A stretch of DNA of 64,000 bases, taken from Silvimonas iriomotensis. GTDB taxonomy: Bacteria > Pseudomonadota > Gammaproteobacteria > Burkholderiales > Chitinibacteraceae. The stretch covers positions 1 to 64,000 of the forward strand of contig NZ_BMLX01000009.1 of the NCBI RefSeq assembly GCF_014645535.1, written 5' to 3'. Position 1 is the first letter of the stretch. Every line of letters begins with the position of its first letter. This document shows positions 18,637-28,085 of the stretch, in pieces. Below the pieces are notes generated by a model. The model saw only the letters and a program-made list of their open reading frames with translations, did no database searches and was not told where the DNA came from. The position numbers were made by a program, and so were the translations under genes.

Positions 18637-19443
18637 ATGTGCCAGTTATTGGGCATGAACTGCAATGTGCCTACCGATATCGTTTTTTCCTTCGAAGGAT
18701 TCCGCCAGCGTGGTGGCGTAACTGATCACCACTCGGATGGCTGGGGGATCGCGTTCTTCGAGGATGACGGCTGCCGCATGTTCCTGGATCACCAGCCCTC
18801 TGCCTTGTCGCCGCTGGCGGAGCTGGTGTACCGGTATCCGATCAAAAGCACCAATGTGGTTGCGCATATCCGCAAGGCCACGCAAGGCGTGGTGTCGCTG
18901 GCCAATACCCATCCGTTCAAACGCGAGTTATGGGGCCGCTACTGGCTGTTTGCGCACAACGGCAACCTCACGGGGTTGCCGCCGCTGGGTAGCTCCCGCT
19001 TCCGGCCCGTGGGCACGACAGACAGTGAATACGCGTTTTGCTGGATCATGAATGAACTGGCACTGCGGTTTGTCGACAAACCGCCGCTGCCGGTGCTGCA
19101 CGCCGCGCTGGCCGAACTGGCCGAGCGCCTGGCCGGTCACGGCACCTTCAATTTTCTGATGTCGGATGGCACGGCGCTGTTTGCCCGCTGCGCGACAGAC
19201 CTGCACTACATTGTGCGTTGCGCCCCCTTTGCGACGGCGCATCTGTCAGATACCGATGTCTCGGTGGACTTTGCCCATTACACCGGCCCCAAGGACATGG
19301 TGGCGGTGATCGCCACCCAGCCGTTGACGGACAACGAATGCTGGGTGCGCATGAATAGCGGCGACTTGCTGATGTTTATTGATGGGCAACCGCATCAGTT
19401 GCCCGTGTCCGAAGAAGTCGCCGTGGCCGGCGCGGGTCAGTAA
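18637..19443 (+). CDS. Class II glutamine amidotransferase (YafJ-like)
   Basis: This is a stand-alone class II (Ntn) glutamine amidotransferase domain of the YafJ type; the acceptor substrate is unknown. The start at ATG 18637 gives MCQLLGMNCN, so removal of Met exposes Cys2 as the nucleophile. HSDGWGI, HIRKAT, NTHPF and HNGN are the family motifs in order. The 268-residue length matches E. coli YafJ (about 255). A TTG at 18616 would bury the cysteine and is rejected. Its 3' end overlaps the convergent prmB by seven bases. Confidence 0.88.
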   Translation: MCQLLGMNCNVPTDIVFSFEGFRQRGGVTDHHSDGWGIAFFEDDGCRMFLDHQPSALSPLAELVYRYPIKSTNVVAHIRKATQGVVSLANTHPFKRELWGRYWLFAHNGNLTGLPPLGSSRFRPVGTTDSEYAFCWIMNELALRFVDKPPLPVLHAALAELAERLAGHGTFNFLMSDGTALFARCATDLHYIVRCAPFATAHLSDTDVSVDFAHYTGPKDMVAVIATQPLTDNECWVRMNSGDLLMFIDGQPHQLPVSEEVAVAGAGQ

Positions 19444-20345
19444 CCGGCTTCGACCAGCATCTCGCGGGTCAGCAAGAACACAAAGCCGTCACCGCTGGTG
19501 GTATCCATCCACACAAACGGCAGCGTGGGGTAGGCCGCTTCCAGCACGTCGCGGTTGTGGCCGATTTCCACCATCAGCACGCCCATCTCGTTCAGATAGG
19601 TGGTGGCCGATTCAATGATCTTGCGGGTGATATCAAGGCCGTCCTCGCCGCTGCCCAGTGCCATTTCCGGCTCGTGGCGGTATTCCTGCGGCAACTCGTC
19701 CATGGACGGCGCATCGACGTAGGGTGGGTTGGAGACGATCAGATCGTAGGTTTCGCCTTCGACTTCGGCAAACAGGTCAGAGTCGATCAGGTGAATGCGT
19801 TCGCCCAGGTTGTATTGGGCGACGTTGATTTCAGCCACATCCAGCGCATCGGGCGAGAGATCAATCGCATCGACTTCAGCATCCGGGAAATGATCCGCCA
19901 CCAGGATTGCCAGGCAACCCGAACCGGTACACAGGTCCAGCGCGCGGTGAATCAGTTCCGGATGCTCGATCCACGGTTCCAGCGCGCCATCGCGCAGGAT
20001 TTCGGCAATGAACGAGCGCGGTACGATGGTGCGCTGATCCACATAGAACTTGTACTCGCCCAGCCAGGCTTCATGCGTCAGGTACGCAGTCGGGATGTGG
20101 TCTTCGGCGCGCTGGCGGATGGCCTCGACCACTTTGTCCAGTTCTTGCGGCAACAGGCGCGCATCCAGAAACGGGTCCAGCCGGTCCAGCGGCAGGCCCA
20201 GCATCGACAGGATCAGCCACGCGGCTTCGTCATAGGCGTTGTCGGTACCGTGACCGTAAAACAGGTTGGCATCCTTGAACCGCGAGACGGCAAAGCGCAG
20301 GCAATCGCGCACGGTAACAAGCTGGGAGCGGGCAAGATCGTACAT
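19437..20345 (-). CDS. prmB: Ribosomal protein L3 glutamine methyltransferase
   Basis: PrmB N5-methylates a glutamine of ribosomal protein L3 using SAM. The 302-residue product has the SAM-binding motif DLCTGSGCLA (137-146) and the glutamine methyltransferase motif NPPY (206-209). The segment VDAPSMDELPQEYRHEPEMA distinguishes PrmB from PrmC. Its substrate gene rplC is in the same window at 649-1293. It is convergent with the amidotransferase gene. Confidence 0.93.
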   Translation of the reverse strand: MYDLARSQLVTVRDCLRFAVSRFKDANLFYGHGTDNAYDEAAWLILSMLGLPLDRLDPFLDARLLPQELDKVVEAIRQRAEDHIPTAYLTHEAWLGEYKFYVDQRTIVPRSFIAEILRDGALEPWIEHPELIHRALDLCTGSGCLAILVADHFPDAEVDAIDLSPDALDVAEINVAQYNLGERIHLIDSDLFAEVEGETYDLIVSNPPYVDAPSMDELPQEYRHEPEMALGSGEDGLDITRKIIESATTYLNEMGVLMVEIGHNRDVLEAAYPTLPFVWMDTTSGDGFVFLLTREMLVEAGY

Positions 20346-20469
20346 TGAAGGTACTCGATAGGCGGAATGCCTCTAGTGTAGCAGGCTCGTCAAGCCCGAC
20401 GACTGCACAATGCCGGCACACCACGTCATAGCTATCCTGGCGTAATGTCGTCGTTTTCAAGGAGCGGCC

Positions 20470-21219
20470 ATGGCCCAGATCAGTTTGAGCGTGAACTACC
20501 GTAATCAGGTGCTGGCGGGCTCGGCGCATCTGCCAGAGGCCGGCGTCACGGGCGACGCGGTCTTGCTACTGCATGGCTTTACCGGATCACGCATCGAGTT
20601 TGCTTATCTGTTTGTGGAGCTGGGCCGGTATCTGGCTGCGCAGGGGCTGACGGTATTTCGCTTTGATTTTGCCGGCTGCGGCGAAAGCACCGGTCACTTT
20701 GCCGATCTGTCGATTGCCGACCAGATCATGCAGACCGACGTGTTGCTTGATGAGCTGGCGGAGCGATACCCGGGCCTGCGCTGGCATGTATTCGGCTACA
20801 GCATGGGGGCGCTGGCGGCGGCCAGTGTCGGCGCCCGGCGCGGTGATCTGGCCAGCCTTGTGCTGCTGGCGCCGGCCGGCACCGTGGGGCAATACCTGCA
20901 AGAAGTGATGGCCCATTCGCCCCGGCTGGATAACGGCAGCGCCGACTTTATCGGGCTGGAGATCAGCCCGGCGCTGGTGGCAGAGGCGCTGGCGTTTGAT
21001 CTGAATGCCACGCTGACCCACGCTCATGCTTCGGTCATGGTGATTCACGGTGGCAAAGATATCGTGGTCAAACCGGAAGTCGGGCAGCAAGCGGCGATGG
21101 CGGCGGGTGGCCGTTTTGTGCTGATGCCAGAGGCCGATCACGGCCTGTGCTTTGGGGCGCACCGGCGGGAGATGGCGCAGACCGTGGCAGAGTGGATCAT
21201 CCAGAAAGGCCGCGAATAA
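20470..21219 (+). CDS. Alpha/beta hydrolase
   Basis: A cytoplasmic alpha/beta hydrolase of the serine aminopeptidase S33/esterase type; substrate unknown. The 249-residue product has the oxyanion segment HGFTGS (35-40), the nucleophile elbow GYSMG with Ser111, the acid Asp197 in HGGKD and the base His224. AAGGAG precedes the ATG. It ends 10 bases from the convergent Anbu gene and is not clearly part of that operon. Confidence 0.85.
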   Translation: MAQISLSVNYRNQVLAGSAHLPEAGVTGDAVLLLHGFTGSRIEFAYLFVELGRYLAAQGLTVFRFDFAGCGESTGHFADLSIADQIMQTDVLLDELAERYPGLRWHVFGYSMGALAAASVGARRGDLASLVLLAPAGTVGQYLQEVMAHSPRLDNGSADFIGLEISPALVAEALAFDLNATLTHAHASVMVIHGGKDIVVKPEVGQQAAMAAGGRFVLMPEADHGLCFGAHRREMAQTVAEWIIQKGRE

Positions 21220-21229
21220 GCGCGGCGCA

Positions 21230-21976
21230 TTACAACTGGTCGAACCAGTCGGCCTCCGGGATCTGGCCGAATACCTTGCGCAAACCGGTGCTCCACGCTT
21301 TGCGCGTGCGGTTGAACCAAGCGTTGTTTTCTTCAATGCGGTACGGTTTGACCCTGGCAAACGCGTCGGTCTTGCAGCGCAGTACATCAATGGGCAGGCC
21401 CACTGACAAATTACTGCGGATGGTCGAATCGAACGAGATCAGCATGCATTTGAGCGCTTGTTCCAGTGGCGTGTCGTACTGGATCACGCGGTCCAGGATC
21501 GGCTTGCCGTATTTGGATTCGCCAATCTGGAAATACGGCGTGTCTTCCGAGGCCTCAATGAAATTGCATTGCGGGTAAACGTTGAACAGGCGCGGCGCTT
21601 CGCCGCGAATCTGCCCGCCGACAATGAACGACCCGCCAAAATCCACGCCCTGCGACATGCTGACATTACCCGAGCCCTGGCTGTCGCGACTGACCACTTC
21701 ACGCGCGGTTTCGCCCACCAGAATGGCCGCTTCGTACAAGGAGTTCACGTTCAGCAGATGATGCAGTTCTTGCTGCGTGCGCGCCTGCAGCAGGTTCACT
21801 ACGCTTTGGGTGGTGGCCAGATTGCCGGCGGTGAGAATGATGATGGTGCGCTCGCCCGGCACTTCGAACACATGCATTTTGCGGAACGTGGCAATGTGAT
21901 CGACCCCGGCATTGGTGCGGGAGTCAGAGGCAAACAGCAGCCCGTCTTTCAGGCGCATGGCAACACAGTAAGTCAT
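21230..21976 (-). CDS. Anbu proteasome-like peptidase (predicted)
   Basis: Anbu is a bacterial homologue of proteasome beta subunits; purified members form open-ring or helical assemblies with weak or no known proteolysis. The 248-residue product starts MTYCVAMRLKDGLLFASDSR. After Met removal Thr1 is the nucleophile, with Asp17 and Lys32 at the positions expected from proteasomes. It is the last gene of a four-gene minus-strand operon with transglutaminase, alpha-E and ATP-grasp partners, the known genomic context of Anbu. The biological substrate is not established. Confidence 0.9.
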   Translation of the reverse strand: MTYCVAMRLKDGLLFASDSRTNAGVDHIATFRKMHVFEVPGERTIIILTAGNLATTQSVVNLLQARTQQELHHLLNVNSLYEAAILVGETAREVVSRDSQGSGNVSMSQGVDFGGSFIVGGQIRGEAPRLFNVYPQCNFIEASEDTPYFQIGESKYGKPILDRVIQYDTPLEQALKCMLISFDSTIRSNLSVGLPIDVLRCKTDAFARVKPYRIEENNAWFNRTRKAWSTGLRKVFGQIPEADWFDQL

Positions 21977-22089
21977 GGACCGGCTCGTTATTGGCTGGGG
22001 CGAATCATTATTGTACTGCGCCGCATGGCCGGCACAGGCAAAGCGTTCAGGTGGTCTGTTGCGCCAGTGTGACGGCCGCGGCGGCCCGG

Positions 22090-22929
<840 letters not shown>

Positions 22930-22939
22930 GCCGATTCCG

Positions 22940-23878
22940 TCAGGCCACCCGCAGGTAGGCCTCGTCAATGGTGTTGCCCAGCGCGTTGATCTCTACCAGG
23001 CATTCGCTGAGGTATTCGTGCAAACCGTGCTCCAGTATTTCATCGACTTCTGTAAAGCGCAGATCGTTCAGCAAAAGATGCGCTTCCCGCTGTACCAGCC
23101 GACCATTGTCGCCCTCGATTTGCGCCACGATCTTGCAGATGGCATCAAGGCAGGCGCACAGCGAGCGGGGTAGCCGTGGCGAGAGCACCAGCAACTCGGT
23201 GACCGAGCGCATCTCGACGCCTTCGCGGTACATCTCCACATAGGCCTCATACGCCGACAATGCCCGCAACAGCGAACTCCACGCGTAGTAGTCCTGCGCG
23301 TCTTGCGGGTTGTCTTTGTTGGCCTGGGCAATCAGGCTGGCTTTGACATCCAGCAGGCGCGCGGTGTTGTCGGCGCGTTCAATAAAGGTGCCAAGCCGGA
23401 TGAAACTGTAGGCATCGCCACGCAGGATGGTGCCGTAGGCAATGCCGCGGAACACGTGCGAGCGGGCCTTCACCCAGTCAAAAAAATCCCCGACATTGGC
23501 AATGCCGTTGGCCTCAAACGTTTTGGCCTCCAGCCAGGTGGCGTTGATGTTCTCCCACATTTCCACGGTGATCTTGCCGCGCACTGCATGGGCATTTTCG
23601 CGCGCATGGCGGATGCAGCTGATGATACTGGCCGGGTTGTCCCGATCCAGCGCCATGAACTGCAACAGCGCTTCGGCCGTGAGTTTGGGATACCGGGCAG
23701 AGAAACGGTCCAGCGTTTCGGTAATCACCAGCGGCGCGCGCATTTCCGCACGGGCGCCTTGCGATTGGGGCAACAGCGAAAGACTGAAGCTCACATCCAG
23801 CAAGCGCGCCAGGTTTTCAGCACGCTCAAGGTAACGGGACATCCAGTACAAATGATCGGCAGTGCGGCTGAGCATCAT
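22940..23878 (-). CDS. Alpha-E domain protein
   Basis: An all-helical alpha-E (DUF403) protein. These occur almost always next to circularly permuted ATP-grasp and transglutaminase genes, and their role is unknown. The 312-residue product starts MMLSRTADHLYWMSRYLERAENLAR, broken here only by convention; the RTADHLYWMSRYLERAEN segment is the family hallmark. I use ATG 23878 with GGGAG upstream. The TTG at 23887 sits too close to that site. Confidence 0.85.
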   Translation of the reverse strand: MMLSRTADHLYWMSRYLERAENLARLLDVSFSLSLLPQSQGARAEMRAPLVITETLDRFSARYPKLTAEALLQFMALDRDNPASIISCIRHARENAHAVRGKITVEMWENINATWLEAKTFEANGIANVGDFFDWVKARSHVFRGIAYGTILRGDAYSFIRLGTFIERADNTARLLDVKASLIAQANKDNPQDAQDYYAWSSLLRALSAYEAYVEMYREGVEMRSVTELLVLSPRLPRSLCACLDAICKIVAQIEGDNGRLVQREAHLLLNDLRFTEVDEILEHGLHEYLSECLVEINALGNTIDEAYLRVA

Positions 23879-24040
23879 GATTATCAATCTCCCATTGGAG
23901 AGCCGGTTTACGCGCTGACGAGCGCAGGGTCAGCCAAGGCGAAACGAAGCAAAAAAGCGGAGTTGGCTGGCAGTCAATGCGCATTTTGAGTTTCGTTTCA
24001 ACGCCGGATCACCCAAGCGCAGCAGTGCGTAAACTGACTC
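23879..24040 (-). repeat. Nested inverted repeats inside the Anbu operon
   Basis: The gap between the ATP-grasp stop and the alpha-E start contains GTTTACGC (23906-23913) paired with GCGTAAAC (24027-24034) and GAAACGAA (23941-23948) paired with TTCGTTTC (23992-23999). CAGCCAA and TTGGCTG lie in between. No T-run is seen. It could be an RNA processing or attenuation structure that sets the ratio of the operon products. Confidence 0.4.
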
Positions 24041-25468
24041 TCATGCTTCCAGAATCCAGGCATCTTTAGTCCCGCCGCCCTGCGACGAATTGACCACCAG
24101 CGAACCCTTTTGCAGCGCCACCCGCGCCAGCCCGCCAGGCACAATGCGCACGGTGTTGCCAGACAGCACAAACGGGCGCAGATCAATGTGGCGCGGGGCG
24201 ATGCCTTCTTCGACAAAGGTCGGGCAGGTGCTGAGCGAGAGCGTCGGCTGGGCAATATAGTTGGCCGGGTTGGCCTTCAACAGCTCACGGAAATGTTCGA
24301 TCTCTGCTTTGGTGGCTTTGGGGCCGATCAACATGCCGTAGCCGCCAGCGCCGTGGACCTCCTTGACGACCAGCTCATCCAGATTGGCCAGGACGTGGCT
24401 TAACTCGCTGGGATTACGGCACTGCCAGGTGGGCACGTTCAGCAGCAGGGGTTCTTCGTCCAGGTAAAAGCGGATCATGTCCGGCACGTAGGGGTAGATG
24501 GATTTGTCATCGGCCACCCCGGTGCCAATGGCATTGGCCAGCACCACATTGCCCGCGCGATACGCCGCAATCAGCCCCGGCACGCCCAGCGTGGAATCGG
24601 CATGGAACACCAGTGGATCAATAAACAGATCATCCAGCCGCCGGTAAATGACATCCACCTGCTTGGGGCCGGCGGTGGTGCGCATGAACACCTTGAGGTC
24701 TTTGACAAACAAGTCGCGGCCTTCGACCAGTTCGACGCCCATTTGCTGGGCGAGGAACGCGTGCTCGAAATACGCGCTGTTGTAATGGCCCGGCGTCATG
24801 ACCACGACCGTGGGGTTGTCGGTATAGCTGCTCTGGCGCAGCGTGGAGAGCAACAGCGAGGGATAGTGCTCGACCGGCGCCACCGCGTGTTTTTCAAACA
24901 GCTCCGGGAACAAGCGCATCATCATCTTGCGGTTTTCCAGCATGTAAGACACGCCGGAGGGCACGCGCAGATTGTCCTCCAGCACGTAATAGTTGCCGTC
25001 GCCATGGCGGATGATGTCGATCCCGGCGATATGCGCGTACAGATTGTGGGGCAGATCCATACCGCACATGGCAGAGCGGTATTGCGCGTTGACCAGCACT
25101 TGTTCGGCCGGAATCTTGCCCGCTTTCAGAATGTGCTGGTGGTGGTAGATGTCATGCAAAAACGCATTGAGCGCCGCCACCCGCTGCTTGAGGCCGGCCT
25201 CCAGCTGTTGCCATTCTGCCGCAGGAATAATGCGCGGAATGGTATCGAACGGGATCAGCCGCTCATTGCCGCTTTCATCGCCGTGAACCGAAAACGTGAT
25301 CCCGACGCGGTGGAACAACAACTCGGCTTCCTTGCGGCGCTGCGCCAGCATGGCGGGGGTTTGCGCGTTCAGCCATTCAAAAAAAGGTTTGTAGTGCGGC
25401 CGGATGGAATGATCCCGGTCCAGCATTTCGTCAAATCCGGTTTGGGCAGGCAAATCGATCTGGTGCAT
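24041..25468 (-). CDS. Circularly permuted type 2 ATP-grasp protein
   Basis: A circularly permuted ATP-grasp enzyme, predicted to form peptide-like bonds using ATP. ATG 25468 (MHQIDLPAQTGFDEMLDR) with GGAAG upstream gives 475 residues. Family segments visible are NLYAHIAGIDIIRHGDGNYY, VLEDNLRVPSGVSYMLENR, VFHADSTLGVPGL, VVKEVHGAGGYGMLIGP and the end GSLVVNSSQGGGTKDAWILE. The frame stays open upstream to 25678, but that part is Ala/Arg-rich and unlike the family. It is the first gene of the operon with alpha-E, transglutaminase and Anbu. Confidence 0.9.
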   Translation of the reverse strand: MHQIDLPAQTGFDEMLDRDHSIRPHYKPFFEWLNAQTPAMLAQRRKEAELLFHRVGITFSVHGDESGNERLIPFDTIPRIIPAAEWQQLEAGLKQRVAALNAFLHDIYHHQHILKAGKIPAEQVLVNAQYRSAMCGMDLPHNLYAHIAGIDIIRHGDGNYYVLEDNLRVPSGVSYMLENRKMMMRLFPELFEKHAVAPVEHYPSLLLSTLRQSSYTDNPTVVVMTPGHYNSAYFEHAFLAQQMGVELVEGRDLFVKDLKVFMRTTAGPKQVDVIYRRLDDLFIDPLVFHADSTLGVPGLIAAYRAGNVVLANAIGTGVADDKSIYPYVPDMIRFYLDEEPLLLNVPTWQCRNPSELSHVLANLDELVVKEVHGAGGYGMLIGPKATKAEIEHFRELLKANPANYIAQPTLSLSTCPTFVEEGIAPRHIDLRPFVLSGNTVRIVPGGLARVALQKGSLVVNSSQGGGTKDAWILEA

Positions 25469-25846
25469 GGTACGCACTTCCATGATGGGTACGTGACGAT
25501 GCGCGCCGACGTGGCCGCGCCTGGCAGAGGCAGCACGTGCTGCTGCTGTCGTTCCTGCAAACCCTGTGCCAGCTCTCACAAGGGGTTTTGCACGCAAAAA
25601 GACCGGTTTTGTGCGTGTTGCTGCACCGCCTTGGGGCGCGCATGCCGCTGCTGCACCGCGCTGGTCACACGGGTGCACCGCGCCTTCAGGTTAGACCGCG
25701 GGGCGTGTTTTTGCTGTCAGTGACCGGCAAACGCTGGTATCAGGGTTGTCCCACGTGGCGAAAGTCCCGATGCGATCCGATGCTGCATCGCGCAACATGA
25801 ACAGCAATCGTTCAAATGCCAGTGCAAACCCACAAGGAGCGCGACC
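25469..25846. other. Divergent intergenic region, ATP-grasp operon / phosphofructokinase
   Basis: The 378 bases between two divergent starts. It should hold both promoters, but I could not fix either one with confidence. It contains an imperfect inverted repeat CACGCAAAA...TTTTGTGCGTG near 25588-25615. No small gene is convincing; the open frames reflect high GC content. Confidence 0.4.
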
Positions 25847-27094
25847 GTGCCCAGAAACGCGTTATATGCCCAATCGGGCGGTGTAACCCCTGTTATCAAT
25901 GCTTCTGCGTGGGGGGTGATTTCCGCCGCACGACGCCATCCGGACAAGATCGGCACGTTGTACGCCGCAAAAGACGGCATTCTGGGCGCCCTGACCGAAT
26001 CGTTGATCGACATTGGCAGCGTGGCAGAAAGCCAGCTGGCGGCCCTGCGCCACACCCCGGGCGGCGCGTTTGGTTCTTGCCGCCACAAACTCAAGCACGG
26101 CAGCGAACTCAAGCGTTTGTTCGAGTTGTTCGCGGCGTATGACATCGGTTATTTCTTTTACAACGGCGGTGGCGACTCGGCCGATACCTGCCTGAAAGTG
26201 GCCGAATACGCGCAGTACCAGGGCGTTGATCTGACCGCCATCCACATTCCCAAGACCATTGATAACGACTTGCCGCATACCGATACCTCGCCCGGTTTCG
26301 GTTCGGTAGCCAAATACATCGCTACCACCACGCGTGAATGCGGGCTGGACCTCGCGTCCATGTCGTCGTCATCGACCAAAGTGTTCATCCTGGAAGTCAT
26401 GGGCCGCCACACCGGCTGGCTGGCGGCCTCGGCCGGTCTGGCCAGTCGCACCCCGGCTGAACCGCCGCACCTGATCTTGCTGCCGGAAGTGCCGTTTGAT
26501 GCACAACGCTTTTTGCGGGCAGTGAAAGAGACCGTCAACCATATCGGTTACTGCGTGGTGGTTGCGGCGGAAGGAATTCGCGATGCGGGTGGCCACCGCC
26601 TGGCCGAATCCGGCGGGACTGACGCGTTTGGCCATACCCAACTGGGCGGCGTTGCGCCCTTGCTGGCCAATATCATCCGGGCTGAACTGGGCCACAAATG
26701 CCATTGGGCGGTCGCTGACTATATGCAACGCGCCGCGCGCCACCTGGCCTCGGCCAACGATCTGGAGCAAGCCATCGCCGTGGGCGAGGCCGCAGTTGAT
26801 TTCGCCCTGAATGGTCAACGCAGCGTCATGCCGGCCATTGTGCGTGAGGCCGACCAGCCGTATCGCTGGCATATCGCCCCGGTGTCGCTCAAGGACGTGG
26901 CCAACAAGGAAAAACCGCTGCCAGAGAGCTATCTGCGTGACGATGGCATGCATCTGTCGGTCATGGGCCGCGCTTATTTTGCGCCGCTGATTCTGGGCGA
27001 AGCGCCGCCGCCGTTCGACCATGGCCTGCCGGATTACCCGGTCTGGCATTTTCCGCTGATGGAAAAGAAACTGCCGCCATTTGAAATTCTCTGA
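25847..27094 (+). CDS. 6-phosphofructokinase, PPi-type
   Basis: It interconverts fructose 6-phosphate and fructose 1,6-bisphosphate, probably with pyrophosphate as phosphoryl donor. The 415-residue product has GGGDS at 107-111 and PKTIDND at 135-141. An Asp takes the place of the glycine that ATP-dependent enzymes use, and the Lys of PKTIDND is the PPi signature. The GTG start has AAGGAG six bases upstream. It is divergent from the ATP-grasp operon and ends with its own terminator. PPi specificity is inferred from these residues. Confidence 0.85.
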   Translation: MPRNALYAQSGGVTPVINASAWGVISAARRHPDKIGTLYAAKDGILGALTESLIDIGSVAESQLAALRHTPGGAFGSCRHKLKHGSELKRLFELFAAYDIGYFFYNGGGDSADTCLKVAEYAQYQGVDLTAIHIPKTIDNDLPHTDTSPGFGSVAKYIATTTRECGLDLASMSSSSTKVFILEVMGRHTGWLAASAGLASRTPAEPPHLILLPEVPFDAQRFLRAVKETVNHIGYCVVVAAEGIRDAGGHRLAESGGTDAFGHTQLGGVAPLLANIIRAELGHKCHWAVADYMQRAARHLASANDLEQAIAVGEAAVDFALNGQRSVMPAIVREADQPYRWHIAPVSLKDVANKEKPLPESYLRDDGMHLSVMGRAYFAPLILGEAPPPFDHGLPDYPVWHFPLMEKKLPPFEIL

Positions 27095-27111
27095 CGCGGC
27101 CCGCTTTGTAG

Positions 27112-27139
27112 AAAAGCGCCCTTGATGGGCGCTTTTTTT
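27112..27139 (+). terminator. Terminator after the phosphofructokinase
   Basis: AAAAGCGCCC and GGGCGCTTTT form the stem around TTGAT, followed by a seven-T run. Confidence 0.88.
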
Positions 27140-27213
27140 ATGGCCGCTTATCCGGGCTGATCTGTAAACCTGCCGGTCATCGGGCCATGCATTGACTTGC
27201 CATCGTCATTTAA

Positions 27214-27245
27214 TTAGCCTTTTTGGTAAATAACCAACTGGCTAA
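27214..27245 (+). promoter_or_regulatory. Palindromic operator before the ArsR gene
   Basis: Two nested dyads: TTGGT (27223-27227) with ACCAA (27233-27237), and TTAGCC (27214-27219) with GGCTAA (27240-27245). The start codon is at 27251, so a bound dimer would cover the likely -10. TTGACT at 27192-27197 is a possible -35. This fits autoregulation by the ArsR-type protein just downstream. Confidence 0.6.
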
Positions 27246-27250
27246 ATAAG

Positions 27251-27607
27251 ATGAATCAAGACGCACTCAGCGCAGTCTTTGGTGCGCTGGCAGACCCCAC
27301 CCGCCGCGCCATTCTGGCCCGGCTGGCGCAAGGCGAAGCCAGCGTGAACGAACTGGCAGAACCCTTTGACATGGCTTTGCCCAGCATCTCCAAACACCTC
27401 AAGGTGCTGGAGCGGGCGGGGCTGGTGGTACAAGGCCGCGCGGCGCAATACCGGCCGCGCCGGCTGGCGCCGGAACCGCTGCGGGAAGCAACGGGCTGGC
27501 TGGATCAATACCGCAAGTTCTGGGAAGACAACCTCGACCAGATGGCGGCATACCTCGACGAACTGCAACGCAAGGAGCAAGACCATGAACGCGAAAGTGG
27601 AACTTGA
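27251..27607 (+). CDS. ArsR-family transcriptional regulator
   Basis: A 118-residue winged-helix repressor. The N-terminal ALADPTRRAILARLAQG and the recognition helix region MALPSISKHLKVLERAGLV are typical ArsR/SmtB signatures. No metal-binding cysteine cluster is seen, so the signal is probably not arsenic. It overlaps the following SRPBCC gene by 23 bases. ArsR/SRPBCC (AHSA1) pairs are a common two-gene unit. Confidence 0.9.
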   Translation: MNQDALSAVFGALADPTRRAILARLAQGEASVNELAEPFDMALPSISKHLKVLERAGLVVQGRAAQYRPRRLAPEPLREATGWLDQYRKFWEDNLDQMAAYLDELQRKEQDHERESGT

Positions 27608-28085
27608 AACACCTTTGTCAGCCGGCGCCCATGAACTGGTGATGAACCGCATCCTGAACGCCCCGCCCGCGCGCGTGTTCAACCTGTGGCAAGACCGCGC
27701 CCAGGTGGCGAACTGGTGGACGCCCACCAGTGAAAGCGGCGGCCCGGGAAATTCGACCATCCTGGATTTCGATTTTCGCGTGGGCGGGTTATTCCGCGTG
27801 GCGTTCAAATCCCCGCGCAGCGGCGAGGAAATGATCATCCGCTGTGTCTACAAAGAGATCATTCCCGACCAGAAACTGGTCTTCAGTTTTGAATGGGAAA
27901 AGGGCATGTCTTTACCGCTCGACATGCAGGTGACGGTGCTGTTTACGCCGCACGGCGAAAAACAGACCCTGCTGACTTTCCGCCACAACGGCATGCCGAC
28001 TGAAGGCATGTGCGCCGACCACGAACAGGGTTGGGCTGCGGTGTTCGACAACCTGGCCCGTGCGGTGGATGCCCTGCCGGCCTGA
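27585..28085 (+). CDS. SRPBCC/AHSA1-family protein
   Basis: A 166-residue START-fold hydrophobic ligand-binding protein of the AHSA1 type. ATG 27585 has CAAGGAGC upstream. VMNRILNAPPARVFNLWQD is the N-terminal signature and GWAAVFDNLARAVDAL the C-terminal helix. It is translationally coupled to the ArsR gene by a 23-base overlap. Ligand unknown. Its 3' 174 bases overlap the antisense extension of the Nudix gene. Confidence 0.88.
   Translation: MNAKVELETPLSAGAHELVMNRILNAPPARVFNLWQDRAQVANWWTPTSESGGPGNSTILDFDFRVGGLFRVAFKSPRSGEEMIIRCVYKEIIPDQKLVFSFEWEKGMSLPLDMQVTVLFTPHGEKQTLLTFRHNGMPTEGMCADHEQGWAAVFDNLARAVDALPA

Noticed and set aside
25469-25678. A 70-residue N-terminal extension of the ATP-grasp protein
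   Set aside because: The region is Ala/Arg-rich and unlike the family, and ATG 25468 has a good ribosome binding site.
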